Assembly (NCBI RefSeq): GCF_027941915.1
Contig: NZ_CP116009.1
Location: forward strand, 1,178,001-1,242,000
Reading direction: 5' to 3'
Source of the DNA: Ramlibacter tataouinensis
GTDB lineage: Bacteria; Pseudomonadota; Gammaproteobacteria; Burkholderiales; Burkholderiaceae_C
DNA length: 64,000 nucleotides
The position numbers and the translations under genes were made by a program. The notes below the pieces were generated by a model, which ran no database searches, was not told the DNA's origin, and saw only the letters and a program-made list of their open reading frames with translations. Shown one piece after another: positions 18,718-26,047 of this stretch. Every line of letters starts with the position of its first letter. The first letter of the stretch is position 1.

Positions 18718-18802
18718 GCCTTCCACTGTAGGCGCGGGGGCACAGCAGAAGCTACCGAATATCGCGCGCAGCTCGACCGCCGCAGCATAGAATGCCGCCG
18801 CC
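18718..18802. promoter_or_regulatory. Divergent promoter region between E1 gene and Lrp-type gene
   Basis: The 85-base gap lies between the E1 gene (leftward) and the Lrp/AsnC gene (rightward). Lrp-type regulators commonly bind such divergent regions and control both themselves and the neighbour. The A/T-rich patch CAGAAGCTACCGAATATCG is the only relaxed segment. No clear repeat was identified by eye. Confidence 0.45.
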
Positions 18803-19273
18803 ATGCAGCTCGACACCATCGACCTTCGTATCCTGGACGCGCTGCAGCACGACGGCTCCCTGACCAACGTGGAACTGGCCCGCCGTGTGCACCTGTCGCC
18901 TTCGCCCTGCCTGGCGAGGGTCAAGGCCCTGCAAGCGGCCGGCGTGATCGAACGTTACGTCGCCCTGGTGAACGGCAAGTCCCTGGGGCTGGGCCTCAAC
19001 GTCTTCATCAACATCAGCCTGAAGGCACAGTCCAAGGAGGCGCTGGCCGCCTTCGAACAGCGCATCGCCGAGCACGACGAGGTCATGGAGTGCTACCTCA
19101 TGACCGGCGACAGCGACTACCTGATCCGTGTGGCGGTTTCCGATATCGCGGCGCTGGAGCGTTTCATCCTGGACCAGCTCACGCCCATCCCGGGGATCGA
19201 GAAGATCCGCTCGAGCTTCGCGCTCAAGCAGGTGCGCTACAAAACGGCGCTCCCGTTGCCCGCCCACGGCTGA
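18803..19273 (+). CDS. Lrp/AsnC-family transcriptional regulator
   Basis: 156 aa. The N-terminal winged helix-turn-helix (DLRILDALQHDGSLTNVEL then LSPSPCLARVKALQAAGVI) is followed by an RAM/ligand-binding domain (LGLNVFINISLK; EVMECYLMTGDSDYLIRV; PGIEKIRSSFALKQVRYKT). Such proteins bind amino acids and form octamers. Divergent position 85 bases from the E1 gene makes that gene the probable target; MdeR/BkdR-type roles in amino-acid catabolism are the closest models. It converges with the aspartate dehydrogenase gene. Confidence 0.88.
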   Translation: MQLDTIDLRILDALQHDGSLTNVELARRVHLSPSPCLARVKALQAAGVIERYVALVNGKSLGLGLNVFINISLKAQSKEALAAFEQRIAEHDEVMECYLMTGDSDYLIRVAVSDIAALERFILDQLTPIPGIEKIRSSFALKQVRYKTALPLPAHG

Positions 19274-19371
19274 TCGGCGCGCGAGTACCGGCCTCGCACC
19301 GACCGGATCAGTCGGCCAAGCCGACGGGCCTTGGCGGCGAGCCGGACGCCGAGGTTCTGCACCGGCGATCG

Positions 19372-20172
19372 TCAGATCAGCACCGGATCCAGCCGGCTGC
19401 GGACGGCCCGCAGCACGCTAAACACGGTCAGCAACGAGGTTTTCGGGTTCGAGGCCAGCGCCTTGTTGCGCATGACCAGCTCGAGCTCGCCGAAGTCTCC
19501 GCAGGCATGCACCTTGTGGGCGTTCTCGCGGATGGAGGGATCGGCCACCAGCCGCACCCGGGTGGCCTCCATGCCGACGCCCGCAATCGAGATCGCCGCG
19601 GCCACGTTGGCGTTCTTCGGGAACAGCGCGCAGGCCTCGCGCGCGCTGCCCTCGAAGATCGTCTCGGGTTCGCGCAGGTCCGCCAGCCGGGGCAGATTCG
19701 CCGCCGGCAGGCCCTCCCAGGCGTGGGGCGGCTTGCAACCGGTGTAGGTGACGGTGTCGAGCCCGCCCTGGCGCGCCGCTGCCAGGGCATCCAGCGCGCC
19801 GATGGCCCCGGAAATCAGGCGCACCTGGGCCGACCCCGCGCGCGCCGCGCGCTCCAGCCGCTCGGCGACGCCGGGCGCGGCGAGCGCGCCGATCGACACG
19901 ATCACGCAGGGCACGCCCCGCGACAGCGCCGGCACGACGTGCTGCTCGATGGCCGCGTGGCCGGCAGCCTCGACCACGAGGTCGAAAGGCCGCTGCGGCA
20001 ACTCCGTGCAGACCTCGGCGCGCGGCGCCAAGTCGCGCACCTTGGCGCGCGCTTCGGCCAGGCTTTCCGGGCGCACCACCACGGCGGCCACCTCCACCGC
20101 GCCATCGCGCGCGAGTTCCTGCAGCACCGCCTGGCTGATGGCGCCGCACCCGATCACTGCAATCTTCAGCAT
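19372..20172 (-). CDS. nadX: L-aspartate dehydrogenase
   Basis: 266 aa. The NAD(P)-binding Rossmann start is KIAVIGCGAISQAVLQEL, and the C-terminal catalytic region FPKNANVAAAISIAGVG and AHKVHACGDFGELEL is characteristic of aspartate dehydrogenase (the His of HACGDFG is the probable catalytic residue). The enzyme interconverts L-aspartate and iminosuccinate/oxaloacetate, feeding NAD synthesis or aspartate use. It starts 23 bases after the CoxG-like gene on the same strand and may be the last gene of the long molybdenum-hydroxylase operon. AGGGGG precedes the ATG. Confidence 0.82.
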   Translation of the reverse strand: MLKIAVIGCGAISQAVLQELARDGAVEVAAVVVRPESLAEARAKVRDLAPRAEVCTELPQRPFDLVVEAAGHAAIEQHVVPALSRGVPCVIVSIGALAAPGVAERLERAARAGSAQVRLISGAIGALDALAAARQGGLDTVTYTGCKPPHAWEGLPAANLPRLADLREPETIFEGSAREACALFPKNANVAAAISIAGVGMEATRVRLVADPSIRENAHKVHACGDFGELELVMRNKALASNPKTSLLTVFSVLRAVRSRLDPVLI

Positions 20173-20195
20173 CCTGGTTCCCCCTGCGTCCAGCG

Positions 20196-20765
20196 CTACC
20201 GGTCTTGCCGGCCCACGGCCGGGCGGCCCCGCAAGACGCGGGAGAACCAGGCCAGCAGCGATTCAAGCAGGCCGCCGCGCCCACTGCCAGCCGGCTGGGC
20301 TGGCGCTGGCGCGACCGGCGCGTGGCGCTGCTGCAATTGCTGCACGAAGGCCGCGAAGAAGTCCTCGGCCATCTTCTGCGCCGCCATGTCCACCAGGCGC
20401 GAGCCGATCTGCGCCAGCTTGCCGCCGACACTCGCTTGCGCCGTGTACTGGATGAGGGTGCTGTCCACGGCCGGCGAGGACAGTGCCACCGAGGCCTCGC
20501 CCTTCCCATGGCCGGCCACGCCGCCCTGGCCACTGAACACGAGCGTGTAGCGATCCGGGGCCTGCACGTCCTTCAGGACGATCTGCCCCTTGAACCGCGC
20601 CTTCACCGGCCCGATCGAGGCCACCAGCACGACTTCGTATCCATCGGCGGTCTGCACGACCGTCTCGCATCCCGGGATGCACCCTTTCAGGACCTCGGGG
20701 TCATTCAGGGCTTCCCATACGACCTGCTGCGACAAGGGCAGGGTCTTCTCTCCGTTCATCTTCAT
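20196..20765 (-). CDS. CoxG-like SRPBCC-fold protein
   Basis: 189 aa. The start MKMNGEKTLPLSQQVVWEALNDPEVL and KGCIPGCETVV are hallmarks of the CoxG family (carbon monoxide dehydrogenase subunit G). The fold spans about residues 1-145, followed by a Pro/Ala linker and a hydrophobic C-terminal patch (LLESLLAWFSRVL) that could anchor it to the membrane, as reported for CoxG. AAGGAGA lies about 10 bases before ATG 20765. It is downstream of the LysR gene and belongs to the same operon as the CoxL/M/S-like subunits, whose assembly or membrane attachment it may assist. Confidence 0.83.
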   Translation of the reverse strand: MKMNGEKTLPLSQQVVWEALNDPEVLKGCIPGCETVVQTADGYEVVLVASIGPVKARFKGQIVLKDVQAPDRYTLVFSGQGGVAGHGKGEASVALSSPAVDSTLIQYTAQASVGGKLAQIGSRLVDMAAQKMAEDFFAAFVQQLQQRHAPVAPAPAQPAGSGRGGLLESLLAWFSRVLRGRPAVGRQDR

Positions 20766-20824
20766 GGCTGTCGCATCTCCTTGTTTCGCTTGGAGCTCGC
20801 CGATTCCGGCCGGCTCCGTCCGGC

Positions 20825-21772
20825 TCACTGCTCGATTTCGGGCAGCGCGCGCTTCAATTCCTCGACGAAGCGGTCCATCACCGGCGTGCTCTTGCTCAGC
20901 TTGGACCGGTAGATGCAGGTCCGCAGCTCGATGCGCGGGCTGAACGGCCGCTTGACCACGTTCCATTCGACGGCGGAATGGAAGAAGTTCGGGTTGAGGA
21001 AGCCGACGCCCACCCCCGAGGCCACCAGCGCGCAGACGCCCACGCCATTGGCGGCCGTCACGGTCCGCCGGAAGGGCACGCCGCTCTGGAACAGGACGGA
21101 CGAGATCATCTCGGCCGTGGTCGAGGTGCTGTCCAGCGAAACGAGGGTTTCGCCCGCCAGGTCCTCCGGCCGGACGATGGAGGCGCGGGCGAGCCGGTGG
21201 CCCTTGGGCAGCACCACCACCAGCGCATCGCGGCTGAGCACTTCCACGTCGCACATGCCGACCACGCGCGGGTCCACTTCACGCCCGCCGGCAGGGCCGA
21301 TGCCCACGTCCGCGATGTTGTAGGCGACCTTCTCCAGCACGCCCCGCAGGCTGTCGATGTCCAGCTGCATCTGCGCATCCGGGAACGATTCGGAGATGCG
21401 CTTGATGGCTGCCGGCACCGGATGGAACACGGCCGGGCCGGCACAGACGATGTTCAGCCGCGAGAAGCTGGTCTGCCGCAACGCGGCGGCGGCGCTCTTG
21501 GCCGCGTGGATGCTGTTGACGGCCCTTTGCACGTAGGGCAGCAGCGTCTTGGCCTCCTGGGTCGGCACCAGCTTGCCCGACACCCGGGTGAACAGCTGCA
21601 CGCCCAGCTCCTGCTCCAGCGCGGCCTTGAGCTTGCTGACCGCCGCCTCGGAGATGCCGAGCCGGTCGGCGGCCTCGGTCATGTTTCGGCACAGCATCAT
21701 GGCCTGGAAGGCCTGCATCTGCGCCGAGGACAGCATGCGGCTGGAGTCGGGGCTTCGTTCGGGCTTGGTCAT
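20825..21772 (-). CDS. LysR-family transcriptional regulator located inside the operon
   Basis: About 315 aa. The N-terminal helix-turn-helix is AFQAMMLCRNMTEAADRLGISEAAVSKLKAALEQ and the remainder is a LysR effector-binding domain. ATG 21772 overlaps the stop of the flavodoxin-like gene (ATGA), so it is translationally coupled to the catabolic operon, unlike most LysR genes, which are divergent. It may give feedback control of the operon. A second LysR gene at 31464 faces the other end of the operon. Confidence 0.85.
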   Translation of the reverse strand: MTKPERSPDSSRMLSSAQMQAFQAMMLCRNMTEAADRLGISEAAVSKLKAALEQELGVQLFTRVSGKLVPTQEAKTLLPYVQRAVNSIHAAKSAAAALRQTSFSRLNIVCAGPAVFHPVPAAIKRISESFPDAQMQLDIDSLRGVLEKVAYNIADVGIGPAGGREVDPRVVGMCDVEVLSRDALVVVLPKGHRLARASIVRPEDLAGETLVSLDSTSTTAEMISSVLFQSGVPFRRTVTAANGVGVCALVASGVGVGFLNPNFFHSAVEWNVVKRPFSPRIELRTCIYRSKLSKSTPVMDRFVEELKRALPEIEQ

Positions 21773-22245
21773 TCGGCCAATGATGTACGGCCGAGCGAGG
21801 CCAGCCATGCGCGCGACCACGCATGCAGGCGCGGCAGCTCGATCCGGCGCTCGCACATGTCCAGCTTCAGTTCCGGGCCGGCGAAGCGGGCGCCACCGAA
21901 ACCCAGCAGCTCCTTCCAGCGCGCGGCGGCGCCGCAGAAGGTCTCGCGGAAACTGCGGTCGCCCAGGCAGACGACGCCGAACACGATGCCGGACAGGTCC
22001 ACCCGGCGCTCGCGCAGGCTGGCTTGCAGGGGCTGCGCCGCCCTCGGCAGTTCGCCGCGGCCGAAGGTGCTGCTCACCACCAGCAGGAAACGGCCGCGCT
22101 GCGCCAGGGCGGTGGCCGGCGTCGAGCCGGCGTCGAGCATCTCGATGTCCGCGAACTCGGTGCGCAGGAACTCGCAGGCAAAGCCGCAGATCCGCCAGGC
22201 CATCCCGTTCGACGATGCGACCAGGACGCTCAGTCGACGCTGCAT
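21769..22245 (-). CDS. Flavodoxin-like domain protein
   Basis: About 158 aa. The start RLSVLVASSNGMAWRICGF corresponds to strand 1 and the phosphate-binding loop (a variant of the usual S/T-x-T-G-x-T), and FLLVVSSTFGRGELPRAA matches the second flavin loop of flavodoxin domains. GIVFGVVCLGDRSFRETFCG matches the third. It probably binds FMN and carries electrons. It overlaps the alpha/beta hydrolase by 16 bases and the LysR gene by 4 bases. A flavodoxin in a molybdenum-hydroxylase operon is unusual: those enzymes normally carry FAD in their own subunit. Confidence 0.7.
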   Translation of the reverse strand: MQRRLSVLVASSNGMAWRICGFACEFLRTEFADIEMLDAGSTPATALAQRGRFLLVVSSTFGRGELPRAAQPLQASLRERRVDLSGIVFGVVCLGDRSFRETFCGAAARWKELLGFGGARFAGPELKLDMCERRIELPRLHAWSRAWLASLGRTSLAE

Positions 22246-23084
22246 TCCCGCTGGCCGGCGATCAGCGGCCTGGTGCGCCCCAGTTTCTCGACGAACTTCT
22301 GGATGCAGGCGGAGAACTCGAGCGGACGCTCGAGGTAGATGGCATGGCCGGCTCCGGGCAGGATTTCGAAAACGGCGTGCTTCAGGCAGCCGAGCACCAC
22401 CTCGCTGTCGCTCGGCGGCGTGATGTGGTCCTCGGAACCCACGTACAGCAGCACCGGCAGCCAGTCGGGGATCTGCTCGGCGAACGGCCGCACGTCGGCG
22501 CGCGCGAGCATGTGGGAGGCGTGGGCGTAACCGTCGTAGCGCACCTTGGACATGGTGGCCACGATGCGGCTGACCACTTCCGGATCGGCGTTCGGCGTCA
22601 CCAGCCGCGGGCCGCGGCGTTCGGCCATTCCCGCCGGACCCAGGGCGCACAGCGAGTAGATCCGGTCGATGAAGCGCTCCTGCTGCACCTCTTTGGGCAT
22701 CGCGCCGAAGCCTTGCGGCACGCTACACAGGGAAAGCGACAGCAGCCGCTCGGGGCAGCGGGCCGCGAACCCTGCGCCGATCAGCGCGCCGAGCGAATGG
22801 CCCACCAGGTGGAAGGAATCCAGGGCCAGCCAGTCGACGAACTGCTGCAGGCGGTCGACGTAGTCCGGCAGCTCGGGTTGCTCGCAGTCCAGGGCGGCGC
22901 TCATCCCGTACCCGGGCAGCCCCCAGGAGATCACGCGGAAGCTGCCCGACAGGTGCTCGATCTGGCGGCTGAAGGAATCGAACGACGAGCCGATGCCATG
23001 CAGGAAGACGATGACCGGGCCGGAGCCCTCATCGAAGTACTCCGAGCCGTAAAGGCCCTCGATGTGGGTGTAGGACGGGGTCAT
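22230..23084 (-). CDS. Alpha/beta hydrolase of the molybdenum-hydroxylase operon
   Basis: About 284 aa. FLHGIGSSFDSF gives the oxyanion region, LVGHSLGALIG the nucleophile Ser, YVGSEDHITPP the acid Asp, and PGAGHAIYLERP the catalytic His. It resembles ring-cleavage-product hydrolases and 3-oxoadipate enol-lactonases. ATG 23084 follows the CoxM-like stop by 7 bases; a longer in-frame start at 23135 would overlap that gene. In context it may hydrolyse a product made by the molybdenum hydroxylase and bicupin. Confidence 0.82.
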   Translation of the reverse strand: MTPSYTHIEGLYGSEYFDEGSGPVIVFLHGIGSSFDSFSRQIEHLSGSFRVISWGLPGYGMSAALDCEQPELPDYVDRLQQFVDWLALDSFHLVGHSLGALIGAGFAARCPERLLSLSLCSVPQGFGAMPKEVQQERFIDRIYSLCALGPAGMAERRGPRLVTPNADPEVVSRIVATMSKVRYDGYAHASHMLARADVRPFAEQIPDWLPVLLYVGSEDHITPPSDSEVVLGCLKHAVFEILPGAGHAIYLERPLEFSACIQKFVEKLGRTRPLIAGQRECSVD

Positions 23085-23091
23085 ACGATGC

Positions 23092-23949
23092 TCACGCCGC
23101 GCTCGTGCACTGGCCCAGCGCCTTGCGGATCGCACCCGCGGCCACGTGCAGCAGCCATTGCCTGGGCGGCGGCAGGTCGGGGATGGCGGCAGCCAGTTGC
23201 TCCTGGATCTGCAGGCCCTGCGCCAGGTCGTGCGCCTCCCTGCCCACCAGCGACGCCTCCAGGCCGGCCAGGCGGACCGGGTGGTCGGCCAGCCCGCCGA
23301 GCGCGATGGCGGCGCTCGCGACGCGGCCGTCGCCCGACACTCCCAGGTTGGCCGCGGCGCAGGCGACGCCGAAACGCGAGGCGGCGTGCTTGACCTTGAC
23401 GTAGCCGCAGCGCACCTGCTGGCGCGGCGCTGCCACCGAGATGGACTCGAGGACCTCGTCCGGCCGCAGCGCGGTGGACATCAGCCCGTCGAACCAGTCC
23501 GACACCGCGATGGCACGCTCTTCCCCGAGGGAGCGCACATGCAGGCGGGCGTCGAGCGCCAGCACGCAGACCGGGAAGTCGGCGTTCGGATCGCTGTTGC
23601 AAAGCGAGCCACCGATGGTTCCCCGGTTGCGCACGAGCATGTCGGCCACCTGCCCGGCAACGACGGGGACCAGCGGCACCCGTGCCGCGAGCAAGGGGTC
23701 GCTCTCCAATTCGCGGTAGCTGGTGGCTGCGCCGATAAGGACACGCCCGTCCTCTTCCCGCACGCCCTTGAGCTCGCTGCAAGCGGAAATGTCGATCAGG
23801 TGCGAAGGGCTCGCCAGCCGCAGCTTCAGCGCCGGCACCAGGCTGTGGCCTCCGGCCAGCAGCTTGACATCGCCGTCCAGGGACGAGAGCAGGCGAAGGG
23901 CGTGGTCGATGCTCTCCGCGCGGTGGTAGTCAAACCGGGGTGAATACAT
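23092..23949 (-). CDS. Molybdenum hydroxylase FAD subunit (CoxM-like)
   Basis: 285 aa, the usual length. The two FAD-binding motifs are A32-G-G-H-S36 and T111-I-G-G-S115, and a C-terminal CO-dehydrogenase flavoprotein domain follows. It passes electrons from the [2Fe-2S] subunit to the acceptor. It lies 3 bases downstream of the small-subunit gene and 7 bases upstream of the hydrolase. It forms the alpha-beta-gamma enzyme with the large subunit at 26047-28407, from which it is separated by two ABC transporter genes. Confidence 0.9.
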   Translation of the reverse strand: MYSPRFDYHRAESIDHALRLLSSLDGDVKLLAGGHSLVPALKLRLASPSHLIDISACSELKGVREEDGRVLIGAATSYRELESDPLLAARVPLVPVVAGQVADMLVRNRGTIGGSLCNSDPNADFPVCVLALDARLHVRSLGEERAIAVSDWFDGLMSTALRPDEVLESISVAAPRQQVRCGYVKVKHAASRFGVACAAANLGVSGDGRVASAAIALGGLADHPVRLAGLEASLVGREAHDLAQGLQIQEQLAAAIPDLPPPRQWLLHVAAGAIRKALGQCTSAA

Positions 23950-23952
23950 GGG

Positions 23953-24444
23953 TCACTCCACCGTGCGAGGCGCACCGGCGATCCGGGATGCGGCATCCTG
24001 GACGGCCTTGACGATGTTCTGGTAGCCGGTGCAGCGGCAGATGTTGCCGTCCAGGAGCTCCCGGACCTGGGCCTCGGTGGGCTCGGGATGCCGGCGCAGG
24101 ATCTCCTGCGAGGACATCAGCATCCCGGGCGTGCAGAAGCCGCACTGGAGCGCGTGGTTGTCCATGAAGGCCTGCTGCAGCGCGCTCAGCGCACCGTCCT
24201 TGGCCAGCGACTCCACCGTCCTGACGCGGGCGCCTTCGCACTGCACGGCGAGCACGGTGCAGGACTTGACGGCACTGCCATCCAGTTCCACGGTGCAGGC
24301 ACCGCACTGGCTGGTGTCGCAGCCGATGTGGGTGCCGGTCAGGCCCAGCTGCTCGCGCAGCAGGTGGACCAGCAGGGTGCGCGGCTCGACCGTCACGCGG
24401 CGCTGCTCGCCGTTGACGTCGATGCTGATGGTGCGTTCGTTCAC
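23953..24444 (-). CDS. Molybdenum hydroxylase [2Fe-2S] subunit (CoxS-like)
   Basis: 163 aa. The plant-type cluster ligands are C42, C47, C50 and C62 (CDTSQCGAC...C) and the second cluster ligands are C101, C104, C136 and C138 (CGFC...CRC), exactly as in CoxS/XDH small subunits. The start is GTG at 24444 with GAGGTAG six bases upstream; no ATG fits. It transfers electrons from the Mo site to FAD. It follows the ABC permease by 32 bases. Confidence 0.92.
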   Translation of the reverse strand: MNERTISIDVNGEQRRVTVEPRTLLVHLLREQLGLTGTHIGCDTSQCGACTVELDGSAVKSCTVLAVQCEGARVRTVESLAKDGALSALQQAFMDNHALQCGFCTPGMLMSSQEILRRHPEPTEAQVRELLDGNICRCTGYQNIVKAVQDAASRIAGAPRTVE

Positions 24445-24476
24445 TGCACTACCTCGAATGATGGGGAGCTTGGGGT

Positions 24477-25232
24477 TCAGGCGTGCCGCTGCGACACGTG
24501 CCAGCTGAGGAGCCGCTTTTCCGAGAGCGCGACCAGGCCGTACAGAACCATGGTCAGCGCCGACAGCAGGATCAGTGCCGCGAACATGAGCTTGGCATCC
24601 AGCGCGCCGTTGGCGTAGAGCAGCAGGTAGCCCAGGCCCTGGTTGGATCCCACGAACTCGCCGACCACGGCGCCGACGGCCGCCAGGGTCATGGCGATCT
24701 TCATGGAGCTCACCACGGAGGGCAGTGCGACCGGCAGGCGAAGGTGCACGAAGCGCTGCCAGGCCGAAGCGCCCATCGAGTTCATCAGCATCATCGGCTC
24801 GCGCTCGACGGAGCGCAGGCCGCTCATGGTGTTGACGAGCACCGGGAAGAACGCCACCAGCACCGAGATCAGCATGATCGGCATCAGCCCGAAGCCCATC
24901 CACATGATCAGCAGCGGCGCCACCGCAACCTTGGGCAGCACCTGCGAGGTGAGCAGCCACGGGTACAGCACGGCATCGACCAGCGGCAGTTGCACCAGGA
25001 TCGCCGCCAGCACGACGCCGACCACGACGGACAGCACGAAGGAGCCGGCGATCTCGAGGGTGGTCACCATCGTGTGCTGCATCAGCAGCTCGCGCTTGTC
25101 CACCAGGGTCGCGAGGATGTCGCTGGGCGACGGCATGATGTAGCCGGGGATGCTGCCGCTGCGCGACAGGACCTCCCAGGCCACCAGGACCAGGATCGCC
25201 AGGACGGCCGAAATGACATGCGCGCGCTTCAT
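24477..25232 (-). CDS. ABC transporter permease, SsuC/TauC/NMT1-type
   Basis: 251 aa with about six transmembrane segments. The BPD_transp_1 domain EAA loop reads [24 protein letters not shown]. The ATG overlaps the stop of the ATPase gene (TGATG), so the two are coupled. With the ATPase at 25232 and the receptor at 28413 it forms a complete importer of the aliphatic sulfonate/nitrate/pyrimidine-precursor class, probably bringing in the substrate of the molybdenum hydroxylase. Confidence 0.87.
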   Translation of the reverse strand: MKRAHVISAVLAILVLVAWEVLSRSGSIPGYIMPSPSDILATLVDKRELLMQHTMVTTLEIAGSFVLSVVVGVVLAAILVQLPLVDAVLYPWLLTSQVLPKVAVAPLLIMWMGFGLMPIMLISVLVAFFPVLVNTMSGLRSVEREPMMLMNSMGASAWQRFVHLRLPVALPSVVSSMKIAMTLAAVGAVVGEFVGSNQGLGYLLLYANGALDAKLMFAALILLSALTMVLYGLVALSEKRLLSWHVSQRHA

Positions 25233-26047
25233 CAGATCACCTTCAGTTCACGGAACACGTCGCGGATCCAGCGCTGGTAGTGCAGGAACTCCGGGGTCTC
25301 GCGCAGCTCCAGCGTCCGCGGCCGCGGCAGCTCGATGCGGATGTCCTGCGCCACCCGCCCCGGCCGGGGCGACATGACGAGCACGCGGTCCGACAGGAAC
25401 ACCGCCTCCGAGATGTCGTGCGTGATGAACAAGGCGGTCTTCTTTCGCGTGCTGTTCCAGATCTTCTGCAGGTCCAGCAGCATCTGGTCCCGGGTCAGCG
25501 AGTCCAGCGCACCGAAGGGTTCGTCGAACATCAGCAGGTTGGCGTCGTGCACCATCGCGCGGCACAAGGCCACGCGCTGGCGCATGCCGCCGGACAGCTG
25601 CCAGGGGTAGGAATTCTCGAAGCCGGCGAGGCCGACACTCGCGAGCAGCTCGCGCGCGCGATCGGTCATCTGGGCCAGTGGAAGGCCCCGGATGCGGGCC
25701 TGCAGCAGCACGTTCTCCAGCACGGTCTTCCAGTCGAACAGGACGTCCTTCTGGAACACGATGCCCAGGTCGGTCAGCGGGCCGGTCAGGCGCTTGCCGT
25801 GGATGGCGAGCGTCCCGCTGGTCGGCTGGGAAAACCCGCCGCACATCTGCATCAGCGTGGTCTTGCCGCAGCCGCTGGGGCCGACGATGGAAACGAAGCT
25901 GCCCGCTTCGAGCTGCAAGGTGGTCGGTGCCAGCGCGTCGACCCGCTGGCCCTTGAAGACGAAACTCTTGGTGACCGCTTGCAGGTCGATGGCCGGGGGG
26001 TCGGCGACCACGGCCCGGTCGTCTGTCACTTTCATCGGATTGCGCAT
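25232..26047 (-). CDS. ABC transporter ATPase, SsuB/TauB-type
   Basis: 271 aa. Walker [11 protein letters not shown]-loop [10 protein letters not shown], signature LSGGMRQR, Walker [13 protein letters not shown] and H-loop FITHDISEA are all intact. ATG 26047 overlaps the large-subunit stop (TGATG). A second in-frame ATG at 26035 is possible. It energises the permease encoded immediately downstream. The C-terminal half ([13 protein letters not shown]) is typical of the nitrate/sulfonate/taurine subfamily. Confidence 0.9.
   Translation of the reverse strand: MRNPMKVTDDRAVVADPPAIDLQAVTKSFVFKGQRVDALAPTTLQLEAGSFVSIVGPSGCGKTTLMQMCGGFSQPTSGTLAIHGKRLTGPLTDLGIVFQKDVLFDWKTVLENVLLQARIRGLPLAQMTDRARELLASVGLAGFENSYPWQLSGGMRQRVALCRAMVHDANLLMFDEPFGALDSLTRDQMLLDLQKIWNSTRKKTALFITHDISEAVFLSDRVLVMSPRPGRVAQDIRIELPRPRTLELRETPEFLHYQRWIRDVFRELKVI

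Noticed and set aside
14491..20550. Very long rightward open frame of about 2,000 codons
   Set aside because: It runs antisense through kdpD, aceE and the dehydrogenase genes. Its protein is Arg/Ala/Gly/His-rich with no domain sense; it is a by-product of GC-rich codon use on the other strand. The real Lrp gene lies in another frame.
22246..22650. N-terminal extension of the flavodoxin-like frame to 22650
   Set aside because: The added part is the Arg/Ala-rich shadow of the hydrolase gene on the same strand; ATG 22245 begins the recognisable domain.
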